A stretch of 64,000 nt of DNA from Chitinibacter sp. SCUT-21 (lineage in GTDB: Bacteria > Pseudomonadota > Gammaproteobacteria > Burkholderiales > Chitinibacteraceae), in contig CP102611.1 in assembly GCA_041874755.1 (NCBI GenBank), forward strand, positions 248,001 to 312,000, written 5' to 3'. The notes below the pieces were generated by a model, which saw nothing but the letters and a program-made list of their open reading frames with translations, was not told the DNA's origin and searched no databases. Position numbers and translations under genes: made by a program. Below, piece after piece: positions 1-9,255 of the stretch; position 1 is the first letter of the stretch; each line of letters starts with the position of its first letter.

Positions 1-430
1 TATTCTGAAGCGGGTGATAGAGCACATAAATCCGCGCATCAGGCTTGACCTTGGTTTCTGGCGTATGGCTCCAGGCCCACCAACGTAATTGCAGGCTCCA
101 CCACATCACACCCAAGGTGCCAGCGCCATTTGCTAGTTGCGGTGGTGCCTCCGTGACTTTAGGGCCCCAATAGACGCGAACCGGGCTGGTGAGATTAACA
201 CCATATTGCTCAGCTTCACGATTAAAAAACTGTTCAATATCGCGCCAATCTTCGGTGCTAACCTTTTCAGTGTATGCCAGGGTATTGGCATCCAAGCTAG
301 CTACTATGGGGTATATGTAAATATACTGGCTACTCTTCCAAGCTTGTGCTTTGCTGTCTGTTCGCAGGGCATCGAGCGCCACCCACAGCAAAATCAACAA
401 CAAAACCACAATTCGTATTTTTTTAAACAT
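1..430 (-). CDS. Membrane-anchored hypothetical protein, C-terminus beyond window edge
   Basis: The reverse strand reads openly from an ATG at 430 to the window edge (143 codons), so the gene is truncated by the window and not broken. Residues 1-20 are basic and then strongly hydrophobic (MFKKIRIVVLLLILLWVAL), an N-terminal membrane anchor or uncleaved signal. The rest looks periplasmic, with many tryptophans (MWWSLQLRWWAWSH) near residues 115-130. An ATG two codons upstream at 436 is an alternative start; neither has a clear Shine-Dalgarno. It lies just past the fumarase terminator. I do not recognise a named family and infer no function. Confidence 0.7.
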   Translation of the reverse strand, partial: MFKKIRIVVLLLILLWVALDALRTDSKAQAWKSSQYIYIYPIVASLDANTLAYTEKVSTEDWRDIEQFFNREAEQYGVNLTSPVRVYWGPKVTEAPPQLANGAGTLGVMWWSLQLRWWAWSHTPETKVKPDARIYVLYHPLQN

Positions 431-440
431 TGGCATCTGC

Positions 441-469
441 AATAAAAAAGCCCAACCTTAGGTTGGGCT
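441..469 (-). terminator. Rho-independent terminator after fumarase
   Basis: A perfect 9-bp stem (AGCCCAACC / GGTTGGGCT, 449-457 with 461-469) has a 3-nt loop. On the minus strand it is followed by a T-rich tract. It lies 17 nt past the fumarase stop codon and directly before the start of the edge gene. Confidence 0.85.
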
Positions 470-485
470 ATCGAGACAAACCCGC

Positions 486-2006
486 TTAAACGCTGGCCAC
501 CGGAATTTTACCGATTTTAGCTTGCCACTCTTTGGGTGCGATTGCGTGAACTGAGGTGCCGGTCGAATCCACCGCAACGGTCACCGGCATATCAACCACA
601 TCAAACTCGTAAATCGCTTCCATGCCCAAGTCTTCAAAGCCCACCACACGGCTACCTTTGATCGCTTTGGATACCAGATACGCCGCACCACCAACGGCCA
701 TCAAATACACCGATTGATGTTTTTTGATCGACTCACACGCAGCCGGGCCACGCTCTGCTTTACCGATCATACCGAGCAAACCGGTTTGCTCAAGTACTTG
801 CTCGGTAAATTTATCCATCCGCGTTGCGGTGGTTGGGCCTGCTGGGCCAACCACTTCTTCACGTACTGGATCAACTGGACCCACGTAGTAGATAAAGCGG
901 CCATTGAAATCAACTGGCAGTTTTTCGCCTTTATTGAGCATTTCCACCATGCGTTTATGCGCCGCATCGCGGCCGGTCAGCATTTTGCCGTTGAGTAATA
1001 ATGTCTGACCTGGTTTCCAACTCGCTACATCTTCACGCGTTACATTGTTCAAATCAACGCGCGTTGCCGCTGCTGAAGGTGTCCAAGTTACTTCTGGCCA
1101 GTCTTCGAGTTTTGGCACTTCCAATTGTGCAGGGCCAGAACCATCGAGTGTGAAATGCACGTGGCGCGTTGCCGCACAGTTTGGAATCATCGCGACTGGC
1201 AAGCTCGCGGCGTGCGTTGGGTAGTCTTTGATCTTTACATCCAATACCGTTGCCAAGCCACCCAAGCCTTGTGCGCCGATACCAAGTGCATTTACTTTTT
1301 CGTACAGCTCGATGCGCAGTTCTTCAACGCGATTTTGCGGGCCACGCGCGATCAGATCGTGAATGTCGATTTCTTCCATCAAGGCTTCTTTGGCCATCAC
1401 CATCGCTTTTTCAGCGGTGCCACCGATACCGATGCCGAGCATACCTGGAGGGCACCAGCCCGCGCCCATCAGCGGTACAGTTTTTAGCACCCAATCAACA
1501 ATCGAATCGGATGGGTTAAGCATCACGAATTTGGTTTTGTTTTCCGAGCCGCCGCCTTTGGCTGCGATATCGATATCAACCGTACAGCCCGGTACGATTT
1601 CGTAATGAATCACCGCTGGCGTATTGTCTTTGGTGTTTTTACGACCGCCCGCAGGGTCCATCAGGATCGATGCGCGCAGTTTATTGTCTGGGTGCAGATA
1701 AGCACGACGTACGCCTTCGTTGATCATGTCGGTGACCGACATCGTCGCACCTTCCCACTGCACATCCATGCCCACGCGAACAAAGACCGTCACGATGCCG
1801 GTATCTTGGCAAATCGGGCGATGACCTTCGGCGCACATGCGGCTATTGGTCAAAATTTGCGCAATCGCGTCTTTGGCCGCAGGGCTTTCTTCAAGCTCAT
1901 ACGCTTTACCCAAGGCTTGGATATAATCTTTTGGATGGTAGTAGCTAATGTATTGCAGGCTGTCTGCAATGCTGGCGATTAGATCGTCTTGGCGAATCTT
2001 AGTCAT
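486..2006 (-). CDS. fumA: Class I (iron-sulfur) fumarate hydratase
   Basis: Interconverts fumarate and L-malate in the TCA cycle, in the cytoplasm. At 506 residues it is the fused alpha/beta single-chain form of class I fumarase. Three cysteines fit the 4Fe-4S ligands: C66 (RPICQDTG), C185 (GAGWCPPG) and C277 (IPNCAATRH). Their spacing closely matches that of the E. coli FumA/FumB ligands. The start is an ATG with GGAG about 7 nt upstream. It is transcribed alone, divergently from the NUDIX gene, and ends at a strong terminator. Family assignment is secure; the choice between the symbols fumA and fumB is arbitrary. Confidence 0.95.
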   Translation of the reverse strand: MTKIRQDDLIASIADSLQYISYYHPKDYIQALGKAYELEESPAAKDAIAQILTNSRMCAEGHRPICQDTGIVTVFVRVGMDVQWEGATMSVTDMINEGVRRAYLHPDNKLRASILMDPAGGRKNTKDNTPAVIHYEIVPGCTVDIDIAAKGGGSENKTKFVMLNPSDSIVDWVLKTVPLMGAGWCPPGMLGIGIGGTAEKAMVMAKEALMEEIDIHDLIARGPQNRVEELRIELYEKVNALGIGAQGLGGLATVLDVKIKDYPTHAASLPVAMIPNCAATRHVHFTLDGSGPAQLEVPKLEDWPEVTWTPSAAATRVDLNNVTREDVASWKPGQTLLLNGKMLTGRDAAHKRMVEMLNKGEKLPVDFNGRFIYYVGPVDPVREEVVGPAGPTTATRMDKFTEQVLEQTGLLGMIGKAERGPAACESIKKHQSVYLMAVGGAAYLVSKAIKGSRVVGFEDLGMEAIYEFDVVDMPVTVAVDSTGTSVHAIAPKEWQAKIGKIPVASV

Positions 2007-2087
2007 GATCGAGCTCCGTGGCAGTAATGCTTATTGTCCCGCGATTGTAGCAAAATTAAGCGCCCTACCGCAGCTTGAACCATTTGA

Positions 2088-2918
2088 ATGCAAGGTTTTG
2101 ATCCATTTATGTCCAACTTCTGCGATTTAGCCAACCAATACCTCACCACTCTGCCCATTTTTAAGTCGCAAGGTTTGCTACGCCTTGCGATCAATGAGCG
2201 CGAAGCGGGCTGGCTGGAGCCAGATACGGCACGAGTTTTAACGCAATTAAACCCTGCGTTCGAGATGAGCGAGAGCCGCGTCACTTTGCGCGCAAAACCA
2301 GACACAATAGAAGCGCAAATGAGCGCAGCCGCTCTGCACTTACGTGAAGTTGGATTAATTAAAGTGTGGCGCAATGAGTGCTACGCTGTTCACCCACAAA
2401 ATGCTCATGGCGAGCCTGATTTAACTTGTTCTTTGTTTAAACTTGAGCGCGGCGCATTTCGCCGCTTTGGTCTAACAAGCCAAGCCGCGCATATTAATGG
2501 CATTTGCACAGATGGCACGCTATGGATAGCCAGACGATCTTCCACCAAGGGTATAGACCCCAATAGATTAGATAATCTAGCCGCCGGCGGCATACCCTAC
2601 AATGAATCGCCTTTTGACTGCGCCATTCGCGAATTGGCCGAAGAAGCTGGCTTATCTGACTTTACCAAAAGCCAGCTGCAATTAACTGGGCAAGTACACA
2701 CGCGGCGCAACGAAATCGATGGCACGCACGATGAGATTTTGCACTGCTACGATCTAACGCTGTCGCCAAATGTGCAACCCGTAAACCAAGATGGTGAAGT
2801 TGCTGAATTTCTAAAACTGTCACCGCTAGAAGCCGCTCAAAGACTTTCCGAAATGACTTGGGATGCTGGTTTGGTGACGGCCAACTACCTTTTGCGCCAA
2901 AAACCACATATTTCATAG
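2088..2918 (+). CDS. NUDIX hydrolase with N-terminal DUF4743-type domain
   Basis: The C-terminal half carries a complete Nudix box near residues 168-190 (GGIPYNE... RELAEEAGL), fitting the G-x5-E-x7-RE-U-x-EE-x-G-U consensus, so pyrophosphohydrolase activity with divalent metal is expected. The N-terminal ~110 residues resemble the DUF4743 region of Nudix proteins annotated as thiamine-pyrophosphokinase-related; the true substrate is unknown. A second ATG at 2109 (MSNFCDL) is an equally possible start; neither has a convincing ribosome binding site. The gene is single and divergent from fumarase. Nudix class is certain, substrate is not. Confidence 0.85.
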   Translation: MQGFDPFMSNFCDLANQYLTTLPIFKSQGLLRLAINEREAGWLEPDTARVLTQLNPAFEMSESRVTLRAKPDTIEAQMSAAALHLREVGLIKVWRNECYAVHPQNAHGEPDLTCSLFKLERGAFRRFGLTSQAAHINGICTDGTLWIARRSSTKGIDPNRLDNLAAGGIPYNESPFDCAIRELAEEAGLSDFTKSQLQLTGQVHTRRNEIDGTHDEILHCYDLTLSPNVQPVNQDGEVAEFLKLSPLEAAQRLSEMTWDAGLVTANYLLRQKPHIS

Positions 2919-2938
2919 GGAAATTTTTGGTGGTGGCT

Positions 2939-2967
2939 AGTTTTTCGCCCTGCTGATTTGTTATAAT
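2939..2967 (+). promoter_or_regulatory. Probable sigma70 promoter of trhP
   Basis: A perfect TATAAT at 2962-2967 follows a T-rich stretch; the -35 element (about 2939-2944) is poor. The expected start of transcription near 2974 leaves a leader of about 77 nt that contains two hairpins before the trhP ATG. Confidence 0.55.
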
Positions 2968-2989
2968 CGCGCTAACCTATTGATCTAAT

Positions 2990-3036
2990 GGCAAACAATT
3001 TGCCAGCCAACCTCGCCGATGTTTGCGGGGTTTTTT
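2990..3036 (+). promoter_or_regulatory. Attenuator-like leader of trhP: two competing hairpins
   Basis: Hairpin 1 is GGCAAA-CAA-TTTGCC at 2990-3004. Hairpin 2 pairs CCTCGC (3011-3016) with GCGGGG (3025-3030) and is followed directly by six T residues, the form of an intrinsic terminator. GCAAAC (2991-2996) is also complementary to GTTTGC (3021-3026). That pairing would break both hairpins, so the leader can be drawn as terminator or antiterminator. The structures are read from the sequence; regulation is inference. Confidence 0.5.
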
Positions 3037-3050
3037 ATTTGGAAACAACG

Positions 3051-4409
3051 ATGTTAAAAGCCCCTGAACTTCTTTTACCTGCAGGCACGCTCGATCGGAT
3101 GCGCGCCGCTTATGATTTTGGCGCCGACGCGGTGTATGCCGGTCAGCCGCGCTACAGCTTGCGTGCGCGTAATAATGATTTTGGCTTGGCTGAAATTGCA
3201 CTTGGTATTGAAGAAGCACACGCGCGCGGCAAGAAATTCTTTGTCGCTAGCAATATCTTGCCGCACAACTCCAAGGTAAAAACCTATCTGGCCGACATGG
3301 AGCCGGTGATCGCAATGAAGCCGGACGCGCTGATTATGGCCGACCCGGGCCTAATTATGATGGTGCGCGAAAAATGGCCTGAGCAAGTGATTCACTTATC
3401 GGTACAAGCTAATACCGTGAATTATGCCGGCGTAAAATTTTGGAAGTCGCTTGGTCTTGAGCGCGTGATTTTGTCGCGCGAATTGAGCTTGGATGAGATC
3501 GAAGAAATTCGCCAATTGTGCCCAGATACTGAGCTTGAAGTGTTTGTCCACGGCGCGCTCTGTATTGCCTACTCAGGCCGCTGCCTCTTGTCTGGCTACT
3601 TTAATCATCGCGATCCAAACCAAGGCACATGCACCAACGCTTGCCGCTGGGACTACAAAACGCATGACACCGTTGAAGACGACGCAGGCGACGTGCAGCA
3701 AAAAGCGCAGGTCATTCAGTTTGACTTCAACAAAGCCATGTCTGAAGGCAATCAGAACTTTGCTGCCTGTGGCGGCGCTGAGCGCCACCCATTAGCCGAC
3801 AAGACTTACCTGATCGAAGAAGGCAATCGCCCGGGCGAATTAATGCCGATCATGGAAGACGAGCACGGCACTTATATTATGAACAGCAAGGATTTACGCG
3901 CTGTTCAGCATATCGAGCGCCTAGTTAAAATGGGCGTGGATTCGCTGAAAATCGAAGGCCGCACCAAATCGCTGTATTACGTAGCACGAACTGCACAAGT
4001 GTATCGCCAAGCGATCGACGACGCCGTTACAGGTCGCCCGTTCAACCCAGCCCTACTCGCAGATTTGGATGGCCTTGCTAACCGTGGCTATACCGATGGC
4101 TTCTACCAGCGCCACTACACGCACGAAGCGCAAAACTATCTCGATGGTCACTCTAAAGCCAAGCGCAGCCAGTTTGTCGGCGAGATTATTGCCAACGAGG
4201 CGGGTTGGGCTCGCATTGAGGTGAAAAACAAATTCTCACTCGGCGACACGCTGGAAGTGATTCACCCTAGTGGCAATATCGAAGTCAAAATTGAAGCGAT
4301 GCGCGACAAAAACGGCAAAGAAATAAGTGTTGCACCAGGCAATGGCATCCAAGTGCAAATCCCACTGGCCGCTCAGTACGATAAAGCGTTATTAGCTCGC
4401 TTGTTCTAA
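3051..4409 (+). CDS. trhP: tRNA 5-hydroxyuridine modification protein, U32 family (TrhP/YegQ type)
   Basis: U32 'peptidase-like' protein that, in E. coli, takes part in prephenate-dependent hydroxylation of U34 in tRNAs, upstream of cmo5U/mcmo5U. The 452 residues cover the U32 domain, including the signature region ELEVFVHGALCIAYSGRC and the cysteines of GTCTNACRW, and the C-terminal U32 domain (from about residue 370). The start is chosen at the ATG at 3051 (MLKAPELLLPAGT), with GGA 8 nt upstream. The frame is open back to 2988, but that extension runs through the leader hairpins and is not expected to be translated. Length and motifs fit YegQ better than RlhA. Confidence 0.88.
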   Translation: MLKAPELLLPAGTLDRMRAAYDFGADAVYAGQPRYSLRARNNDFGLAEIALGIEEAHARGKKFFVASNILPHNSKVKTYLADMEPVIAMKPDALIMADPGLIMMVREKWPEQVIHLSVQANTVNYAGVKFWKSLGLERVILSRELSLDEIEEIRQLCPDTELEVFVHGALCIAYSGRCLLSGYFNHRDPNQGTCTNACRWDYKTHDTVEDDAGDVQQKAQVIQFDFNKAMSEGNQNFAACGGAERHPLADKTYLIEEGNRPGELMPIMEDEHGTYIMNSKDLRAVQHIERLVKMGVDSLKIEGRTKSLYYVARTAQVYRQAIDDAVTGRPFNPALLADLDGLANRGYTDGFYQRHYTHEAQNYLDGHSKAKRSQFVGEIIANEAGWARIEVKNKFSLGDTLEVIHPSGNIEVKIEAMRDKNGKEISVAPGNGIQVQIPLAAQYDKALLARLF

Positions 4410-4423
4410 GTAAGACACACAGC

Positions 4424-4452
4424 AAAAAGCCATCCAAAAGGATGGCTTTTTT
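4424..4452. terminator. Bidirectional terminator between trhP and the sensor kinase
   Basis: AGCCATCC (4428-4435) pairs with GGATGGCT (4440-4447) around an AAAA loop. An A-run lies on the left and a T-run on the right, so it can stop transcripts from both convergent genes. Confidence 0.9.
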
Positions 4453-4479
4453 ATACCCTACTGCGTATTACCCTGAAAA

Positions 4480-5886
4480 CTATGTGGATGCTAAGTTTTT
4501 GGGCAATACTACATGCACGATCAAGCCGTGCGGTACGGCATCGAGGAGCTCAACCGTGCCGCTGTGCCGTTCAACAATTTCACGCACAATCGCCATTCCC
4601 AAGCCGCAACCATTGCCAGTTTGCTCACGACGGAAGAAGCGCTCGAACACGCGCGGCTTATCCACATCGGGAATGCCGTCACCGTTATCTTCAACGTCAA
4701 CAATATACTGCGTGACGTTTTCGGTTAAGCGCACCGTGACGCTGCCGTCACGGGGAATATATTTAATCGCATTCTCAACCAAATTAATAAACAACTCTCG
4801 TAGTAGAGCCGAATTACCTTCGATCCATGCCTCCTGCACCAGACAGTCACAGCCCAAATCAATGCGCGCGGCCAAGGCTCGTGGAACTAATTCACTGGTT
4901 AAATCGCGGACCAAGCGCGCGAGATCCATTTTGACCTTGGGAATGCCATTAATACTACCCGGCTCTGAGCGTGCCAGTGTGAGCAATTGATTAACTAAGT
5001 GAATACTGCGTGTAGCACTGGTATGCACCATATTTAATCGTTCACGTAACCCTTCGGGGCTACTCTCTCGCATGGCAAGTTCAGTTTGCGATTTGAGTCC
5101 AGCCAAAGGCGTTCTAAGTTGATGCGCGGCATCTGCAATAAATCGGCGTTGACGACTAATACTTTCTTCAGTACTGGCTAGCAGTTGATTTAAAGCGCTA
5201 GATAATGCATCAATTTCTTCTGGCGCATTATCAAGTGATAACGGCGAGAGATCTTGCGCCTGGCGAGTCTCTACCATTTGCTTTAGAGCCAGCAACGGCC
5301 TAAGGGTGTTTTTGACACCATAGCCAATCAAGACGCTAGTGATTAGCATCATCAGCATTAAAGGCAGCGCCATGCGATATAGAAAGGCCCGGAGGGAGTT
5401 CGCCTGTTCATGCAGCTCTTTGCTGATTTCAATCCAGACACCGGGTGTGTTTTTGGTGGTGTTGGCTGGTAAATACAGCTTCAGAATTCGGTAGGATTTT
5501 CCGTTGCGCTCAATCGTCGCGAATGATTTAACCGCCTCAACGCTATTTAATTGCAGGTTGAACGCTTCTAAAGGTTTGCCGTGATTAAGAATGCCATTGC
5601 TGGTATCTATCGCATAACTCATTCGACCACTAGGGGCTGTCTTAAACAGCAGGCGAATTATTCCGTCTAATTCGGCTTCCGAGAGCGGCCGCTTATCGGC
5701 ATTACTTTCGGCAACGGTTTGTTCAAGAACTTGGGCGATACGATTTAGATTTGCGTCGTTATTGTCATTAATGTAGTGAAATGTAACCACATAAATGACA
5801 GCTGCCCCTGCCAACCAAAGAGTCAACAAGGGCAACACTGTCCATAGCAGAATTTGACGCTGTAGTGAGCGCTTAGTTATTTGCAT
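4480..5886 (-). CDS. Sensor histidine kinase, TctE/QseC type
   Basis: Inner-membrane kinase paired with the response regulator just upstream. Two membrane segments (about residues 12-36 and 170-190) flank a periplasmic 2CSK_N-type sensor region. A HAMP-like linker follows, then the H-box HQLRTPLAG with phospho-acceptor His near 255, the N-box NLVENAIKY, and G-boxes DNGDGIPD and GLGMAIV. The ATG at 5886 overlaps the regulator gene by 14 nt, which implies translational coupling. An upstream TTG at 5913 is open in frame but less likely. The signal sensed is unknown: TctE relatives respond to tricarboxylates and QseC to other cues, and neither can be chosen from sequence. Confidence 0.88.
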   Translation of the reverse strand: MQITKRSLQRQILLWTVLPLLTLWLAGAAVIYVVTFHYINDNNDANLNRIAQVLEQTVAESNADKRPLSEAELDGIIRLLFKTAPSGRMSYAIDTSNGILNHGKPLEAFNLQLNSVEAVKSFATIERNGKSYRILKLYLPANTTKNTPGVWIEISKELHEQANSLRAFLYRMALPLMLMMLITSVLIGYGVKNTLRPLLALKQMVETRQAQDLSPLSLDNAPEEIDALSSALNQLLASTEESISRQRRFIADAAHQLRTPLAGLKSQTELAMRESSPEGLRERLNMVHTSATRSIHLVNQLLTLARSEPGSINGIPKVKMDLARLVRDLTSELVPRALAARIDLGCDCLVQEAWIEGNSALLRELFINLVENAIKYIPRDGSVTVRLTENVTQYIVDVEDNGDGIPDVDKPRVFERFFRREQTGNGCGLGMAIVREIVERHSGTVELLDAVPHGLIVHVVLPKNLAST

Positions 5887-6571
5887 CCGCTGCCAATGGT
5901 TGTTGTTTTTCAAGCAAATAACCCAAGCCGCGAATAGTGCGGATTACCACTCCGCATGGCTCAAGTTTCTTGCGCAGACGGTGAACGTAAACTTCAATTG
6001 CATTCAAACCGACTTCAGCGTTCTCGTTACCCAATTCGCTCACGATTTGCTCTTTAGTCACAACACGGTCAATGTTAGACATTAAGATTTCTAATACGGT
6101 TAATTCACGGGCTGACAAGTCTAGTGGAGAATCGTTGCACCACGCACGTTGACCAGCACGATCTAAACGCAAATTGCCCAATTGCTGAACCGATTGAGGC
6201 AAAATTTGGCTGCGACGCAATAGTGCACGCAAGCGTGCTTCTAATTCTGAAAATTCGAAAGGCTTAGTTAAGTAATCATCCGCCCCCGCATCCAGACCAG
6301 CCACTCGCTCGTCAAGACCATCTAGCGCTGTCAAAATTAAAATCGGCAATGAAGGTTTGTGTTGACGCACGTTGCGCAATACAGTCAAACCATCCATGTT
6401 TGGCAGGCCAATATCAAGAACTACAGCATCGTAGTCATTGTGCAATAAAATTTGCAATGCAAGTGCACCGTCATTGACGCAATCACACTGAAACTCAGCT
6501 TGCGATAGGCTGGTTTTAAGTGCGTCCGCAAGGATTAAATCATCTTCAGCTAAGAATAGACGAGTCGCCAT
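5873..6571 (-). CDS. OmpR-family response regulator, TctD/QseB type
   Basis: A 232-residue transcription regulator with a receiver domain (acidic pair E9-D11, phosphorylation site D53 in VVLDIGLPN, conserved K in LTKPFEF) and a C-terminal winged-helix DNA-binding domain (about 135-225, ending VIRTIRGLGYLL). It is first in a two-gene operon with the histidine kinase. The start ATG at 6571 is preceded by GGGGA-type ribosome binding sequence. Target genes cannot be read from the sequence; no convincing direct repeat operator was seen upstream. Confidence 0.9.
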   Translation of the reverse strand: MATRLFLAEDDLILADALKTSLSQAEFQCDCVNDGALALQILLHNDYDAVVLDIGLPNMDGLTVLRNVRQHKPSLPILILTALDGLDERVAGLDAGADDYLTKPFEFSELEARLRALLRRSQILPQSVQQLGNLRLDRAGQRAWCNDSPLDLSARELTVLEILMSNIDRVVTKEQIVSELGNENAEVGLNAIEVYVHRLRKKLEPCGVVIRTIRGLGYLLEKQQPLAADANN

Positions 6572-6640
6572 AGGGGTTCCCCTTTTTTGTAAGATTAAAC
6601 TTACCGCAGAGTGTAGCGTTAATTTCTACAAACCCCAAGT

Positions 6641-7747
6641 TCATTTTTGTAAGAAAAAAGACTTGAATCGCATATCTCTTTGTTCCAAAAGGGAATTATT
6701 GTTTTTGTTACATTTACCGTTTGTCAGCCAGCCTGTCAGCTCGTGCTCAATAAAGTCAGAAAAGCCCGAAATCCATATTGATTTGTCATTTAGACAGGAA
6801 ATATAGCGGTAGGATCTCCCGCCTGCGGCGATAAAATCATCCCGCCCCTCTAGCGCGATTTCTTCCAGTGTCTCCAAGCAATCGGCCACAAAGCCAGGGC
6901 AAATAACATCCAGCGTTTTAACGTTTTGTGTTGGCAGCTTATGAAGCACTTCAGAAGTGTATGGTTTTAACCACTCTGCTTTTCCGAAGCGCGATTGAAA
7001 GGCAACCGTATATTCCCCCTTCTCCAAAGCTAACGCTTCCCCCAATAAACGCCCTGTTTTTTGTGCATGACAGAAATATGGGTCACCTTTGTCAAGGGTG
7101 TACTTAGGCACACCATGAAAACTCATTAATAGGTGATCAGCCCTGCCATTGATTTGCCAATGATCTCGCACGCTTTGTGCTAAAGCTTGAATGTAAAAGT
7201 CTTCATCATAAAATGGCGGGGCCATACGCAAAGTCGGTTGAAAGCGTGTTTTTTGCAATACACGACTAACTTCGTCAAAGACACTTGCAGTCGTGCTGGC
7301 CGCATATTGTGGGTAAAGTGGCACCACAAGTAGATGCTGGCAATTCTGTGCTTTAAATTTCAGTATTTGTGACTCAATCGATGGGTTGCCATACCGCATT
7401 GCATAATCAACACTAATCTCGCCACGATATCGATCACCTAGCGTCCCCTTTACCAATTTGGTCAATTTGTCAGTCCAAACACGTAATGGAGAGCCGTCTT
7501 TGGTCCAAATGCTCGCATATTTCGCTGCGCTCTTTTTGGGGCGAATATTCAAAATGATGCCGTTCAAAATCACCCACCAAATGGGTCTTGGGATTTCTAC
7601 CACTCGTGGGTCTGATAAAAATTGCTTCAAGTATGGCCGTACTGCTTTAGCTGTCGGCGCATCAGGGGACCCTAAATTGACCAACAATATGCCTATCCGA
7701 CTTGGTGAACGATGTTCGAACTGGGGCTCTGCATAATAACGTGACAT
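6641..7747 (-). CDS. hemH: Ferrochelatase
   Basis: Inserts ferrous iron into protoporphyrin IX, the last step of protoheme synthesis. The family hallmarks are GILLVNLGSPDAPT at the N-terminus, the catalytic histidine motif MSFHGVPKY near residue 205, and the C-terminal region with ICPGFVADCLETLEEI carrying the conserved acidic residues. The 368-residue length from the ATG at 7747 fits the proteobacterial enzyme; the frame extends four codons to a TTG, which I rejected. The last ~25 residues (lysine/asparagine rich) look like a non-conserved tail. Divergent from pgk. Confidence 0.93.
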   Translation of the reverse strand: MSRYYAEPQFEHRSPSRIGILLVNLGSPDAPTAKAVRPYLKQFLSDPRVVEIPRPIWWVILNGIILNIRPKKSAAKYASIWTKDGSPLRVWTDKLTKLVKGTLGDRYRGEISVDYAMRYGNPSIESQILKFKAQNCQHLLVVPLYPQYAASTTASVFDEVSRVLQKTRFQPTLRMAPPFYDEDFYIQALAQSVRDHWQINGRADHLLMSFHGVPKYTLDKGDPYFCHAQKTGRLLGEALALEKGEYTVAFQSRFGKAEWLKPYTSEVLHKLPTQNVKTLDVICPGFVADCLETLEEIALEGRDDFIAAGGRSYRYISCLNDKSIWISGFSDFIEHELTGWLTNGKCNKNNNSLLEQRDMRFKSFFLQK

Positions 7748-7918
7748 GTCACAAACCAATTAAATATTATTGGACCCAATCATAGTGCAATTAGCCCTGT
7801 TGTGAAAAATACTACTTAATCACACTCAAACAGTGCATAAACTTTAATCCGCGTCAGCTTCATTTCATAAAGACACGGTACAATTAGCCTTTGTTCAAAC
7901 CACGTAATTGGGAAACCT

Positions 7919-9151
7919 ATGGCCAAGCTATTTATTGAAGACCTCGATCTCGCAGGTAAACGTGTATTGATTCGTGTTGACTTTAACGTGCCAGTTAAAA
8001 ATGGCGTGGTAGAGAGCGACAAGCGTATTCGCGCTGCGCTGCCAACCATTCGCTACGCGCTAGCGCAAGGGGCTTCAGTAGTTCTGATGTCACACTTGGG
8101 CCGCCCTAACGGCCAAAAAGTTGAAAAATACAGCTTGGCGCCGGTTGCAACACGTTTAGCCGAATTGCTCGGCAGCCCAGTTACCTTCTTGAACGACTGC
8201 GTTGGTGCTGAAGTAGAAGCTGCATGCGCGAACTTGGCTGCAGGACAAGTCGTTCTGCTCGAGAACGTGCGTTTCCACATTGAAGAAGAAGGCAAAGCCA
8301 AAGACGCGGATGGCAATTCAGTCAAAGCTGATCCAGCCAAAGTTGCGGCCTTCCGCGCTAGCTTGTCTAAACTGGGCGATGTATTTGTTAACGATGCATT
8401 CGGCACTGCGCACCGCGCACACTCTTCAATGGTTGGTGTAGATTTGCCACGCGCAGCAGGCTATTTGCTGAAAAAAGAACTCGACTTCTTGGGTGAAGCT
8501 GTAAATAAACCAGTTCGTCCACTGGTTGCCATCATCGGCGGCTCTAAAATCTCTGGCAAAATCGACGTTATTCAGGCTTTACTGCCAAAAGTTGACAAGT
8601 TGATTATCGGTGGCGGCATGGCGTTTACCTTCTTGAAAGCGCAAGGCTTTGAAATCGGTAAATCACTGTGCGAAAACGACAAAGTTGAATTGGCGCGTGA
8701 GTTGATGGCACAAGCGGGCGATAAATTGGTCTTGCCAAGCGACACCATGGTAACGCGCGCTTTGAATTTTGATGCTCGCACGCTCGATGGCTTGGTTGAA
8801 GTAGCATCCACTGCGATTCCTGCCGATCAAGAAGGCGTAGACATCGGCTCTAAAACTCGTGCCGCTTATGCAGAAATCATCAAATCAGCCAAAACCGTTT
8901 TATGGAACGGCCCAATGGGCGTGTTTGAAATCGACGAATCTGCGCAAGGTACTTTCGCTGTAGCACACGCTTTGGTTGACGCAACTGCTAACGGCGCGAT
9001 TACTGTGGTCGGCGGTGGCGATTCAGTGGCTGCGGTGGAAAAAGCTGGTTTGGAAGATAAAGTAAGCCACGTTTCGACTGGCGGTGGCGCTTCACTTGAA
9101 TTCCTTGAAGGCAAGGCATTGCCAGGCGTTGAAGCTTTAAGCGATAAATAA
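7919..9151 (+). CDS. pgk: Phosphoglycerate kinase
   Basis: Glycolysis/gluconeogenesis: 1,3-bisphosphoglycerate + ADP to 3-phosphoglycerate + ATP. Signature regions include the N-terminal [14 protein letters not shown], the substrate-side MSHLGRP and [22 protein letters not shown], and the nucleotide loop GGGDSVAA with [10 protein letters not shown] at the C-terminus. The 410 residues are slightly longer than E. coli Pgk (387). The ATG at 7919 follows GGGAA. A TACAAT at 7879-7884 could be the -10 element. It is a single gene with its own terminator. Confidence 0.96.
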   Translation: MAKLFIEDLDLAGKRVLIRVDFNVPVKNGVVESDKRIRAALPTIRYALAQGASVVLMSHLGRPNGQKVEKYSLAPVATRLAELLGSPVTFLNDCVGAEVEAACANLAAGQVVLLENVRFHIEEEGKAKDADGNSVKADPAKVAAFRASLSKLGDVFVNDAFGTAHRAHSSMVGVDLPRAAGYLLKKELDFLGEAVNKPVRPLVAIIGGSKISGKIDVIQALLPKVDKLIIGGGMAFTFLKAQGFEIGKSLCENDKVELARELMAQAGDKLVLPSDTMVTRALNFDARTLDGLVEVASTAIPADQEGVDIGSKTRAAYAEIIKSAKTVLWNGPMGVFEIDESAQGTFAVAHALVDATANGAITVVGGGDSVAAVEKAGLEDKVSHVSTGGGASLEFLEGKALPGVEALSDK

Positions 9152-9172
9152 TCTTAGGATTGGTTAGATGGT

Positions 9173-9201
9173 AAAAAAACCTCGCCACGGCGAGGTTTTT
9201 T
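9173..9201. terminator. Bidirectional terminator between pgk and pflA
   Basis: Stem ACCTCGC (9179-9185) with GCGAGGT (9190-9196) has an A-run on the left and T-run on the right. It serves the convergent genes pgk and pflA. Confidence 0.9.
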
Positions 9202-9255
9202 GTTGGGTATTCACTTAAAAACCAATTGAGAATTACCTTGCAGGGCTATACCCAT

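Noticed and set aside
2988..3050. N-terminal extension of TrhP from an in-frame ATG at 2988
   Set aside because: The extension passes through the hairpin/T-run leader and is not like TrhP family N-termini; the ATG at 3051 has the better ribosome binding site. It is kept only as a possible leader ORF.
6641..6760. Frameshift at the ferrochelatase C-terminus
   Set aside because: The lysine/asparagine-rich tail looks odd, but the conserved core is complete before it and no conserved sequence continues in another frame, so it is treated as a natural extension.
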